This document shows, piece after piece, positions 38,721-46,971 of a stretch of DNA of 64,000 nucleotides (positions are counted from its first letter, which is position 1; every line of letters starts with the position of its first letter). The notes beneath the pieces were generated by a model. That model saw only the letters and a list, made by a program, of their open reading frames with translations, was not told the DNA's origin and searched no databases. The stretch is from Leptospira sp. WS4.C2 (GTDB taxonomy: Bacteria > Spirochaetota > Leptospiria > Leptospirales > Leptospiraceae). Location: assembly GCF_040833985.1 (NCBI RefSeq), contig NZ_CP162139.1, forward strand, positions 1 through 64,000, in the 5' to 3' direction. The position numbers and the translations under genes are program-made.

Positions 38721-40073
38721 ATGGAAGTTCCTTTTTCTGAGATTTTAAATCGTATTTCTGTCATTGACCGAGACATAGCAGAGCTCAACCGCTTAAAGAG
38801 CCGCCTGCCAGCTGATAGACCGTACTCGCCTACCATCCAACTTACATTTGATAAACAAATCAATACTCTGTTAAATGAGAGAGTTTCATTGATGGAACTC
38901 CCAATCCTCCATCCTCCACTTTGGTTGCTTTCCAAAGAAGGTTTGGAGCCGTCAACTGAGCCATCGGTTCTCAAAGAACGCAAGTCATTACTTGCCGGGG
39001 ATTTGTCGATTCCTCATCCGAACGAACAAGATGTCATTAATTTCATTCGTGAAATTCCAAAGACCGAAGTGCATTTACACCTAGAAGCTTGTGTGAACAA
39101 AGAAACTTTGAAGTTTTTGTACAAAAAGAACGGCATCGAGGTCACAGATAAAGAGTTTGAAGATAAATATAATTTTAAAGATCTAAATGGTTTCATTCAG
39201 GTATTCTTTTTTGTCCAAGGTTCGGTGAAAGAAGCATCTGACTTGGGATATTTTATCGATAGTTTGGCTGAATATTTGCGTTCTAATAACATTATCTATT
39301 GCGAAGCGTTTTTTGCTCCATCTAAGTTCATTCAAAATGGATTAGATTTTGATGAAATGGTGGAAGTGATGGTAAATCGTATTCGTCAAATTGAAGCCAA
39401 AGATGGAATCACTATACGCTTGTTAGTGGACGTATCTCGTTCCTTTGGTCCAGAGAATGCAATGAACAATCTCAAGAGAGTTTTGGGATTAAAACAGAAA
39501 GAAGTGATTGGAATTGGTCTTGGTGGTGCGGAACTTATGGGACCGGCTAAAGATTATTCTGAAGTTTTTAAAGTCGCACGCGAGTCAGGTTTGCGATGTG
39601 TGGCTCACTCCGGCGAAGACGATGGTCCTTGGGCGATTTGGGATGCGGTGAATCTATGTAAGGCGGAAAGGATTGGTCATGGCACTTCTGCCATCCAAGA
39701 TCCTGAACTTGTTCGTTATATGAAAGAAAACCGAATCCCTATTGAGATTTGTGTTACTTCCAATGTTTTTACAGGGAAATATGTGCGTAAGGAACAAAAC
39801 CATCCTGTTCGTTACTATTATGACCAGGGACTCATGTTGTGTATCAATACAGATGATCCTGATATCTTTAACGTAAATTTAACTTATGAATTTTTTAAAC
39901 TCTATCGCTTTTTGGATTTTTCTATCGATGAAATCATAGATTTGGTTAGACAAGGTGTGCTTTGCACATTCCATCCAGAAAAAGATTCTTTATGGCGGTC
40001 TATGGAAGAAAAAATCGATTTAATTAAATTGAAATACAATTTGGTTCCGGAAAAACAAATAGCGGCTGTTTGA
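38721..40073 (+). CDS. Adenosine deaminase family protein with N-terminal extension
   Basis: A 450-residue amidohydrolase. The metal and catalytic residues are in order: His118 and His120 in EVHLHLEA, His296 and Glu299 in AHSGED, His320 in RIGHGT, and Asp378/379 in NTDDP. The usual HLDG is HLEA here. The first 110 residues are an added helical, probably coiled-coil region (IDRDIAELNRLKSRLP) not found in ordinary adenosine deaminases. Purine deamination is the likely reaction; the exact substrate is open. Confidence 0.85.
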   Translation: MEVPFSEILNRISVIDRDIAELNRLKSRLPADRPYSPTIQLTFDKQINTLLNERVSLMELPILHPPLWLLSKEGLEPSTEPSVLKERKSLLAGDLSIPHPNEQDVINFIREIPKTEVHLHLEACVNKETLKFLYKKNGIEVTDKEFEDKYNFKDLNGFIQVFFFVQGSVKEASDLGYFIDSLAEYLRSNNIIYCEAFFAPSKFIQNGLDFDEMVEVMVNRIRQIEAKDGITIRLLVDVSRSFGPENAMNNLKRVLGLKQKEVIGIGLGGAELMGPAKDYSEVFKVARESGLRCVAHSGEDDGPWAIWDAVNLCKAERIGHGTSAIQDPELVRYMKENRIPIEICVTSNVFTGKYVRKEQNHPVRYYYDQGLMLCINTDDPDIFNVNLTYEFFKLYRFLDFSIDEIIDLVRQGVLCTFHPEKDSLWRSMEEKIDLIKLKYNLVPEKQIAAV

Positions 40074-40114
40074 GTTTGATTGATAATTCTGCGATGAAAT
40101 GAAACATTCATTCT

Positions 40115-41164
40115 ATGAAGTATTGTTATTTATCAATGGTTTTGTTGGTATCTTTTGTTCCTTTGTATTCTCAGCCGGTTCCACTCGAATCGAGTAATGG
40201 ATCTCAGAATGAAGCTAATCAGGGTCCTCCACAAAATAGAAGAAATGTATTGAGTTGGTTTAAAGATCCAGCTGGTGCTCGTTATTTTTCTATCAATCCA
40301 GGCATACAATATATTAGTTCAGCTTTGACTATTACAAGTCCGCATGGGAAAGCAAGTATGGCTGAGGATAATAATACAATGGATACTAACTCAAATTTTC
40401 TTTATGATTTGAAATCAAAAGAATGGCAGTTAGGTGAATATTGGGGTGTATTTATACTTAATAGAAACGTTAATTTTAGAAACACAAGACAAGTAATTCA
40501 GCTTTCACCAGCGACGGAAAATAATGATGGAAGAGAAAATGTAGATTTAAAAACGGAAACCTTTGGAAGTTATTCAATGGTATTACCTGTTATGTACCTT
40601 GGAAAAGCGGGAAATGAAAGTTTCCGAATTGGCTTAGGAATGGGTGTGGGTAAGGTAAACGTTCAAGGAACTGCTGATTTTAATGATGGTTTGGGATTGT
40701 TTACGAATGCCGCAGTCTTTAATAGCGGGAGAACTTTAGATAATAAAATTGAAAATTTGGGGCGTTTTTCTCTCCTAACTTCGGGAAACATTGATGGAGA
40801 TCCCTATCGAGCCTATTTATTGAGTAATTTATCATTTGAGAACAATCTGGAGAATTTAGGTTTATATTCTTTATTAAAAGGTGATCTTTCAAAAGGTTCT
40901 ATAGAACCTATTAGTTATTTAATATATTCCTCGGCTGCCAATGGTCAATTGAATGCTTTAGAAATATATGCTTTGTCGAGTTTAGGCAAAGGGAGAATTA
41001 ATTCGAAAACAAATTTTGCAAAGAGTTATTATTTCTTTTGGGAAATTCCTTTGGGTCCTGTGACTTGGCGCTTAGGTTTTGGTGGTCCGTTTTATACTCA
41101 AAACAACTTTACGATCGAAATTCGCGGATTTGAAATGTCGCTATATACTCCTATAGAATTTTGA
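40115..41164 (+). CDS. Exported protein, possible outer-membrane barrel
   Basis: A 349-residue protein with signal peptide CYLSMVLLVSFVPLYSQ. The mature chain is rich in alternating strands ending in aromatic residues (FGSYSMVLPVMYLG, WRLGFGGPFYTQ) and finishes near a Phe terminus, like outer-membrane beta barrels. There is a two-gene spacing to the deaminase upstream (41 bases), but no clear functional link. I do not recognise the family. Confidence 0.65.
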   Translation: MKYCYLSMVLLVSFVPLYSQPVPLESSNGSQNEANQGPPQNRRNVLSWFKDPAGARYFSINPGIQYISSALTITSPHGKASMAEDNNTMDTNSNFLYDLKSKEWQLGEYWGVFILNRNVNFRNTRQVIQLSPATENNDGRENVDLKTETFGSYSMVLPVMYLGKAGNESFRIGLGMGVGKVNVQGTADFNDGLGLFTNAAVFNSGRTLDNKIENLGRFSLLTSGNIDGDPYRAYLLSNLSFENNLENLGLYSLLKGDLSKGSIEPISYLIYSSAANGQLNALEIYALSSLGKGRINSKTNFAKSYYFFWEIPLGPVTWRLGFGGPFYTQNNFTIEIRGFEMSLYTPIEF

Positions 41165-41185
41165 TAGAATACTTTTAATGGAAAT

Positions 41186-41545
41186 TTAAAATCTTGGTTC
41201 ACCTATTAAAAACCATACTTTGCTTATTCTCTTATTTTCAATTTCATAAATTGCTAAAACTTCGATCGTTGCTTTTCCTTCTGGAAAATTTCGAGTGACA
41301 ACTTCTTGGTCTACAATTTTGCCACTGTAACAATTTCTTGATATTAGTTTTGCATAAAGATTAGGTTCCTGAAAACGAATCAAATGCCTTTCTTTGATTT
41401 GTTCGATACCATCGGCAATTAGTGTATTTGGATGCAAAAACATTTTAGCATCATCGTTCCAACATTCCAGAAACGACTGAATGTCTTTGTTGTTATAGGC
41501 CTTCAACTGATTATCAATTATATTAAAATCTATTTGTTCATTCAT
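41186..41545 (-). CDS. SnoaL/NTF2-like protein
   Basis: A 119-residue alpha-beta barrel of the NTF2/SnoaL type: NQLKAYNNKDIQSFLECWND, HPNTLIADGIEQIKER and a final IENKRISKVWFLIGEPRF. Such folds serve as small isomerases, cyclases or binding proteins. It lies 12 bases downstream of the YdcF-like gene, and another NTF2-like gene lies on the other side of that. Substrate unknown. Confidence 0.78.
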   Translation of the reverse strand: MNEQIDFNIIDNQLKAYNNKDIQSFLECWNDDAKMFLHPNTLIADGIEQIKERHLIRFQEPNLYAKLISRNCYSGKIVDQEVVTRNFPEGKATIEVLAIYEIENKRISKVWFLIGEPRF

Positions 41546-41557
41546 AATGATTCTTTT

Positions 41558-42127
41558 TTATAAATTAACAATAATTACATACGGCAAAGCTACCGTTTCT
41601 CGAAAGATAGAATATAAATCACGGATTTCGATATACCTTGCATAAGTTGTTTTTATATTATGAAACCCGGCTTTTTTAACTAGAAACTTTGCTCTTGGTA
41701 GATGGTAGTATTGGGAAATGATGATTATCGATTCATCAAAATTCGAACCCAAGATGGCCTTTAGGTTATTTGCTGATTTTTCTGTTGTGTATCCTTGATC
41801 GTCTGGAGTGATATGATTAGAATCAATTCCTTGATTGATTAAATACTCTTTCATAACTCTTGCTTCATCAAAACCTTCTTTTCCCATTCCTCCAGAGACT
41901 ATAATGTTCTGAATCAAATTGGATTGATACAGAAATGCGGTTCGATCTAGTCTTGCTTTCAACCGATCTGATGGTAATCCATTCAACTCTACTTTGTTTC
42001 CTAGAACTAAAGCTATATTGGAATCCAAATTTTTTTCTTCCACTAGTCCAGTAGAGATAATGTAAGCGGAAGAAATGAGGATATACGAAAAGGATAATTT
42101 GACTAACGAATAAAATATCTTTTTCAT
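41558..42127 (-). CDS. YdcF/SanA-like DUF218 protein
   Basis: A 189-residue protein with one N-terminal membrane helix (SFSYILISSAYIIS) and a DUF218 domain: ALVLGNKVELNGLPSDRLKARL, NIIVSGGMGKEG, DDQGYTTEKSANN and IISQYYHLPRAK. SanA-like members affect envelope barrier function in enterobacteria. The gene is coupled by four bases to the NTF2-like gene upstream. Confidence 0.85.
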   Translation of the reverse strand: MKKIFYSLVKLSFSYILISSAYIISTGLVEEKNLDSNIALVLGNKVELNGLPSDRLKARLDRTAFLYQSNLIQNIIVSGGMGKEGFDEARVMKEYLINQGIDSNHITPDDQGYTTEKSANNLKAILGSNFDESIIIISQYYHLPRAKFLVKKAGFHNIKTTYARYIEIRDLYSIFRETVALPYVIIVNL

Positions 42128-42522
42128 TTGGGTTTGGAAATGAGAGCTCCAAGAAATTCTGAGTTATTCCACTCTTCAATGATTAAACCGTTTTTGAATT
42201 TAGAAACTATCATTTCATCCCATTTAATTAATTTACCTGGTCTTAGATTTTTGTTTTTTGAGGGTTTGATTTTTCCTCGTAGAGTTCTTTTCCATACTAT
42301 AAACTCTTCTGTTTGAAGGAGGAATTGAATTTTCACGACTTTTAAATCAGAAAAGAAATTATGTAAATCTTTACTCCATTTTCCGATAATCTTATACCCA
42401 CTGTAATCCTTTTTTGATGTATGCACAACATAGTCTTTCGAGAAATACTTTGGAATTTCGGATATTTTATGATTCGCTATTAGTTCGTTGAGTATGAATT
42501 CAATTTTCTTTTGGTTTTCCAT
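42124..42522 (-). CDS. SnoaL-like polyketide-cyclase family protein
   Basis: About 132 residues with the SnoaL/ester-cyclase pattern: YFSKDYVVHTSKKDYSG, DLKVVKIQFLLQTEEFIVWK and KFKNGLIIEEWNNSEFL. ATG 42522 is preferred over TTG 42534. It is the first gene of a three-gene minus-strand set with the YdcF-like protein and another NTF2 fold. The pair flanking a membrane protein is unusual. Confidence 0.75.
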   Translation of the reverse strand: MENQKKIEFILNELIANHKISEIPKYFSKDYVVHTSKKDYSGYKIIGKWSKDLHNFFSDLKVVKIQFLLQTEEFIVWKRTLRGKIKPSKNKNLRPGKLIKWDEMIVSKFKNGLIIEEWNNSEFLGALISKPK

Positions 42523-42938
42523 ATTTCGTTTCAATAACCCGAAGAAGGCGTTTTTCCTTTTGTTGTTTTAATTGATAAAGCTCATTTTCATAAAAACTGC
42601 CGAATTTGAACAAAGATCGCTAAAGTTTAGAAGATATAAAAAATACCTTGTGGCAAAGTTATTTCTTTCTCATTGTTTTGTATTTCTTTTTAACGTATTT
42701 TTCGTTCCCAAATAGCTCCGGTGGTAATGACAAAAAAAAACAAAGACAGATACCGAAATCCAATTTGGATAAAATATACTTCAATAGGCATTTTGGACAT
42801 AGGAAGAAGGACGAGAATGTCTAAAAGCCAATTGATAAAAATTCAAGAGCATCCCGGGAATAGGTTGACAATAAGTAGTTTGATATTAAACTATTGAAAT
42901 AGAGAGATTGGAGTCAGCCAGAAACACCAAGAAACCTT
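42523..42938. other. AT-rich gap before the dioxygenase gene
   Basis: No gene, tRNA or strong terminator is seen in about 400 bases. An 11-base direct repeat CAGCCAGAAAC occurs at 42915 and 42945, the second copy inside the start of the dioxygenase gene. A TTGACA at 42865-42870 lacks a convincing -10 box at the right spacing. Confidence 0.5.
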
Positions 42939-43775
42939 ATGAACCAGCCAGAAACCAAAGAGATTTCGAGAGTTTTTCCATTTTCCGATACGATTATGCC
43001 TTCGTATTTTTTGGGCCACGGAAGCCCAATGAACGCAATCGAAGAAAATGAATTTGTGGATGGGTTACGGAACCTCGCAAACACGATTCCGAAACCAAAG
43101 GCCATTCTTTGTATATCGGCTCACTGGGTAACGGATGGAACCTTTGTGACTGCTATGGAAAACCCTCCCACCATACATGATTTTGGTGGCTTTCCCAAGG
43201 CTTTGTTTGATGTACAATACCCGGCGCCAGGTAGTCCCGAATTAGCAAAACTGATTCAGACAATGGTGAAATCTCAAAATGTAAAATTAGATTACGAATG
43301 GGGATTGGATCATGGAGCTTGGAGTGTGATCAAACATATTTATCCTAAGGCAGACATTCCGATTGTTCAGTTGAGTATGGACTATAAAAGTTCTCTCGAA
43401 CAACACTTTCAATTAGCAAAAGAGTTAACTCTGCTTCGAAACAAAGGAATCCTCATCATTGCTAGCGGAAATATTGTGCATAACTTGCGTATGGTGGCCT
43501 GGGATCGCTTGAATGAAGTATATGGCTTTGATTGGGCAATGGATGTAAATCAAAAAGTGAAAGATTGGATTCTAAAAGAAGATTTTCAATCACTCATCCA
43601 AATCCGTAACCATGGAAAGGAATTTGAATGGGCCATTCCGACAGCCGAACACTATTTACCATTACTCTACACATTAGGAACCAAATTAAATTCGGATCAA
43701 ATTTCGTTCCTTAATGATAAGCCTGTTGCCGGCGCTTTAACAATGACTTCAGTAAAACTGGATTCGAAGTCATAA
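42939..43775 (+). CDS. ygiD: LigB-family extradiol dioxygenase (YgiD-like)
   Basis: A 278-residue class III extradiol dioxygenase like DOPA 4,5-dioxygenase. Iron-ligand and catalytic histidines are in FLGHGSPMNA, CISAHWVTDG, GLDHGAWSV and PTAEHYLP. The real start may be ATG 42996 (MPSYFLGHG), since the first 19 residues are not family-conserved. It is followed after 17 bases by an esterase gene. Confidence 0.88.
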   Translation: MNQPETKEISRVFPFSDTIMPSYFLGHGSPMNAIEENEFVDGLRNLANTIPKPKAILCISAHWVTDGTFVTAMENPPTIHDFGGFPKALFDVQYPAPGSPELAKLIQTMVKSQNVKLDYEWGLDHGAWSVIKHIYPKADIPIVQLSMDYKSSLEQHFQLAKELTLLRNKGILIIASGNIVHNLRMVAWDRLNEVYGFDWAMDVNQKVKDWILKEDFQSLIQIRNHGKEFEWAIPTAEHYLPLLYTLGTKLNSDQISFLNDKPVAGALTMTSVKLDSKS

Positions 43776-43792
43776 CAAGGATAAGGAAACGT

Positions 43793-44440
43793 ATGGAAAA
43801 ACCTTTAGAATATTTAGTAAGAGAGCCCAAGGTTCCTAGTGAAAATCCGCCATTGTTAGTTTTGTTACATGGAGTTGGTAGTAATGAAGAAGATTTATTT
43901 TCCTTAACCAATTATCTTCCAGAATCCTTACTCATTTTTTCCGTCAGAGGACCATTGACCTTAGGAAGGAATAGTTTTGGCTGGTACGAAGTATTATTCA
44001 CAACTGGTCAGCCTAAAATCAATTTGGAACAAGAAAGAGAAAGTCGAAACCTTCTCTTAAATTTTCTAGAGTATCTTAAGTTAAATTACAAATTTGATGA
44101 ATCGAATATTTGGATTGGTGGTTTTAGTCAAGGTGCCATCATGTCTTATTCCATCGGTCTATTGTATCCCGAAAGAATTAAAGGGATGATTGCACTGAGT
44201 GGGCGATTGTTGGAAGAAAACAAAGTACAAGTAAACGTCTCAGAGAAGGTTTTAAATAAAAAGATATTTATTTCTCATGGTACAAATGATCGGATTTTGT
44301 CCGTTGAATATGCTAGGTCTGTAAAAGGATATTTAGAATCGATCGGTGTCCATCCTTATTATAAAGAATATGAAGAAGGTCATAGTATCAACCGAGAGAT
44401 GTTGAAAGATTTAATCCAATGGTTGGAAGTAGAGTTATAA
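43793..44440 (+). CDS. Phospholipase/carboxylesterase (alpha/beta hydrolase)
   Basis: A 215-residue serine hydrolase of the carboxylesterase/thioesterase 2 family. LLHGVGSNEEDL is the oxyanion-hole strand. The nucleophile is Ser112 in GGFSQGA, the acid is in SHGTNDRIL and the histidine in EEGHSIN. It sits behind a good AAGGA site and probably shares a transcript with the dioxygenase. Confidence 0.9.
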   Translation: MEKPLEYLVREPKVPSENPPLLVLLHGVGSNEEDLFSLTNYLPESLLIFSVRGPLTLGRNSFGWYEVLFTTGQPKINLEQERESRNLLLNFLEYLKLNYKFDESNIWIGGFSQGAIMSYSIGLLYPERIKGMIALSGRLLEENKVQVNVSEKVLNKKIFISHGTNDRILSVEYARSVKGYLESIGVHPYYKEYEEGHSINREMLKDLIQWLEVEL

Positions 44441-44790
44441 TCTACGTATACCGTATCATTGACGTCCACAGAACGATAACCGCAACCGTCCGCGTCTCTT
44501 AACCCCATTTGTGCGGTTAATTGCATTACGTTTATTCCCCGTTAGGGATTTGATTAAGGCTGCCTCTAACGTTTACGCGCTTATGTATAGCGACTATACG
44601 CAATGCGTGTATCTCGCAGCAGCACCTAATCCATATAAAATCAATAAAGTCTGAAATTTAAAGGTATAGCTGGCAATGATCCTAATTCAAAAAACCAATA
44701 GACAAAAGAATTTTTGTCTATTGGTTTCAATCCGAAGTCAAATTGTGATTCGCTTAATATCTGTTAATGATTTTTTGAATTTAGAAAATC
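44441..44790. other. Structured non-coding gap with CpG-rich inverted repeats
   Basis: No gene is seen. From 44461 to 44600 the sequence is much richer in G, C and CpG than its surroundings (32 of 60 bases are G or C in 44461-44520). It holds TAACCGCA/TGCGGTTA (44477-44484, 44512-44519), CGTTAG/CTAACG (44540-44545, 44566-44571) and GTATAG-CGA-CTATAC (44585-44599). Flanking ACGC (44575) and GCGT (44605) can extend the last hairpin. A degenerate repeat, a structured RNA or a recombination-site remnant are all possible. Confidence 0.55.
44692..44727. terminator. Perfect 16-base hairpin, probable bidirectional terminator
   Basis: AAACCAATAGACAAAA (44692-44707) pairs without mismatch to TTTTGTCTATTGGTTT (44712-44727) around the loop GAAT. 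It lies between the converging esterase and purB genes. The stem is A/T-rich and no long T-run follows, so its strength is uncertain. Confidence 0.7.
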
Positions 44791-46095
44791 CTAATCAATA
44801 ATCCCCAATCGTTTGAAGATCAGCGGAATTCGTTCCAAGTAAGGTTTGATTTGAAAAATTTCTTCTAAATCACTGTCCTTTAAGATAGCCGAACATCTTG
44901 GATCTTGTTTCAAAAGATCACGAAGATTTTTAGATTGGTCTCCCCAAACTGCCATTGCATTTTCTTGTACGATAAGGTAGGCATCTTCCCTAGAAATTCC
45001 ACCTTTTTCAATCAGCCATAACAAAACTTTTTGAGAAAAAATCAGTCCTCTCGTCACGTTTAACGTACGTTCTGTGGCGTCAGGGTACACATGAAGGCCC
45101 TTTAAAACAAAGTTCATTTTTTCTAAAATGTAATCGAGGGCAATGGTGGAATCAGGAAGTACAATTCGTTCGGCAGAGGAATGAGAAATATCTCTTTCAT
45201 GCCAAAGTCCCACGTTTTGTAATCCAACGTTTACATTAGAACGAATGACTCTGGAGATTCCAGAAATACGTTCACAGACAACGGGGTTACGTTTGTGAGG
45301 CATAGCCGAAGATCCTTTTTGGCCTTTAGCAAATGGCTCTTCTACTTCGCGACCTTCAGTTTTTTGTAAGAGGCGAATTTCCGTTGCCATACGATCTAAA
45401 CTCGCAGCCACTACACCTAGAACCGAAATATAGAATGCATGGCGATCCCGCGAGATCACTTGTGTTGCAATCGGATCTACCTTCAGGCCAAGTTTATTTA
45501 AAACATATTCTTCGATTTCTAAATCAATATTGGAATAGGTTCCTACGGCTCCGGATAATTTACCTACCGCAATTTGTTCGCGCGCATCTTTCATCCGTTC
45601 TAAGTTACGCGTCATCTCAGCAAAGAAGAGGGCAAACTTTAATCCTAAAGTCATTGGCTCTGCATGGATTCCATGAGAACGTCCGATACAAGGAAGGTCT
45701 TTGTACTCTTTTGCTTTTTCTTTTGTTGTTTGTAAAAGTGTTTCGGTTCTTTGGATGAGAAGGTCCATTGCTTGGACCATCTGTACGCAAAGTGCCGTGT
45801 CCCCAACATCACTGGAAGTCAGTCCGAAGTGAACATGGCGGCCTGCAGGTCCTATATAAGAATTCAGGTTTGTCAAATAAGCGATGACATCATGGTGGAC
45901 CTTAGATTCTATTTCTAGAATTTCATCTACATTGAATTTTGCCTTCTGTTTGATGGTTTCGAGGTCTTCTTTGGGAACCTCTCCTCGATTGGCACGTGCC
46001 TCGCAGGCATAAATTTCAATATCTGTCCAAATTTTAAATTTGTTCTCTAATTCCCAGATGGCGGAAATCTCCGGGTGGCTATAACGATCGATCAT
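44791..46095 (-). CDS. purB: Adenylosuccinate lyase
   Basis: PurB catalyses two fumarate-releasing steps of purine synthesis: SAICAR to AICAR and adenylosuccinate to AMP. The 434-residue protein carries the fumarase/aspartase signature GSSAMPHKRNP near residue 265, with HVHFGLTSSDV and IGRSHGIHAEP before it. Length is normal. No other pur gene is nearby. Confidence 0.96.
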   Translation of the reverse strand: MIDRYSHPEISAIWELENKFKIWTDIEIYACEARANRGEVPKEDLETIKQKAKFNVDEILEIESKVHHDVIAYLTNLNSYIGPAGRHVHFGLTSSDVGDTALCVQMVQAMDLLIQRTETLLQTTKEKAKEYKDLPCIGRSHGIHAEPMTLGLKFALFFAEMTRNLERMKDAREQIAVGKLSGAVGTYSNIDLEIEEYVLNKLGLKVDPIATQVISRDRHAFYISVLGVVAASLDRMATEIRLLQKTEGREVEEPFAKGQKGSSAMPHKRNPVVCERISGISRVIRSNVNVGLQNVGLWHERDISHSSAERIVLPDSTIALDYILEKMNFVLKGLHVYPDATERTLNVTRGLIFSQKVLLWLIEKGGISREDAYLIVQENAMAVWGDQSKNLRDLLKQDPRCSAILKDSDLEEIFQIKPYLERIPLIFKRLGIID

Positions 46096-46148
46096 AAGGG
46101 CAGTCTTTCATTAGAAACTTCTCTTTCAACTGGGAATTTTACGATTGC

Positions 46149-46161
46149 CGAACGATGTTCG
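46149..46161. promoter_or_regulatory. Palindromic operator-like site
   Basis: CGAAC-GAT-GTTCG is a perfect inverted repeat with a three-base spacer between the divergent purB and SDR genes. It resembles the Gram-positive LexA box, but that has a four-base spacer, so the factor is unknown. Confidence 0.3.
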
Positions 46162-46203
46162 AGATTCAAGTTTAGAATCTAGTAATAAATCCTAGGGGGG
46201 CAT

Positions 46204-46971
46204 ATGTCCAAAGAATTCGAAGGAAAAGTAGCACTGGTAACAGGAGCTGCCTCTCCCATTGGTTTGGGAAGAGCTATCGCAAACCGTATCGCATCGCATG
46301 GTGCAAGTTTGGTGCTTGTTGACTTGAATCAGGAAAAAATTGAAGAAGCTGCAAGAGAAGTAGAAGCAAAATTTGGCGTGAAAGCAATCGGTGTTGCTTG
46401 TAACGTAACAAAACCAGAAGATTGCGACGCAGCAATCGGCAAAACAAAGGAAGCTTTTGGAAAATTAGACTTCCTAGTGAACAACGCGGGAGTTTTGAAA
46501 GATAACCTTCTCATTCGTATGTCTGAACAAGAATACGACTTCGTAATGGATGTGAACTGTAAGGGAGTTTTCCTTATGACTAAATCCGCAAGTAAATTGA
46601 TTCTTAAATCTGACTCTGGTCGGATCGTAAATATCTCCTCAGTCTCTGGACTCACAGGACAACCAGGACAAGCAAACTACTCTACTTCCAAAGCCGGAGT
46701 GATTGCTTTAACTAAAGTTTCTGCTCGTGAATTTTCAGGAAGAAACGTTCTAGTAAACGCAGTTTGCCCTGGATACGTTCAAACAGAAATGACAGGAACT
46801 CTTTCAAAAGAAGTACAGGACAAGTTGACTGATCCTTCTGTGATCCCGCTCAAACGTCCAGGAAAACAGGAAGAGATCGCATCTGCTGTTAAGTTTTTCT
46901 TAAGTAACGATGCATCTTACATTACTGGAACTTACCTCCGTGTTGACGGTGGTGCAGCTATCGGGATGTAG
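46204..46971 (+). CDS. FabG-like 3-oxoacyl-ACP reductase family SDR
   Basis: A 255-residue SDR with the cofactor loop [27 protein letters not shown], the catalytic Y-x-x-x-K in NYSTSKAG (about Tyr159/Lys163) and [10 protein letters not shown]. The [11 protein letters not shown] and final GTYLRVDGG strongly resemble FabG or acetoacetyl-CoA reductase. A very strong AGGGGGG ribosome-binding site precedes the ATG, suggesting high expression. The 3' end overlaps the converging M23 peptidase gene by 14 bases. Confidence 0.9.
   Translation: MSKEFEGKVALVTGAASPIGLGRAIANRIASHGASLVLVDLNQEKIEEAAREVEAKFGVKAIGVACNVTKPEDCDAAIGKTKEAFGKLDFLVNNAGVLKDNLLIRMSEQEYDFVMDVNCKGVFLMTKSASKLILKSDSGRIVNISSVSGLTGQPGQANYSTSKAGVIALTKVSAREFSGRNVLVNAVCPGYVQTEMTGTLSKEVQDKLTDPSVIPLKRPGKQEEIASAVKFFLSNDASYITGTYLRVDGGAAIGM

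Noticed and set aside
44540..44571. Integron attC site
   Set aside because: The GTT and AAC boxes are in the reverse order for attC and no integrase or cassette array is nearby.
46149..46161. LexA (SOS) box of the Gram-positive type
   Set aside because: The spacer is three bases, not four, and neither neighbour is an SOS gene.
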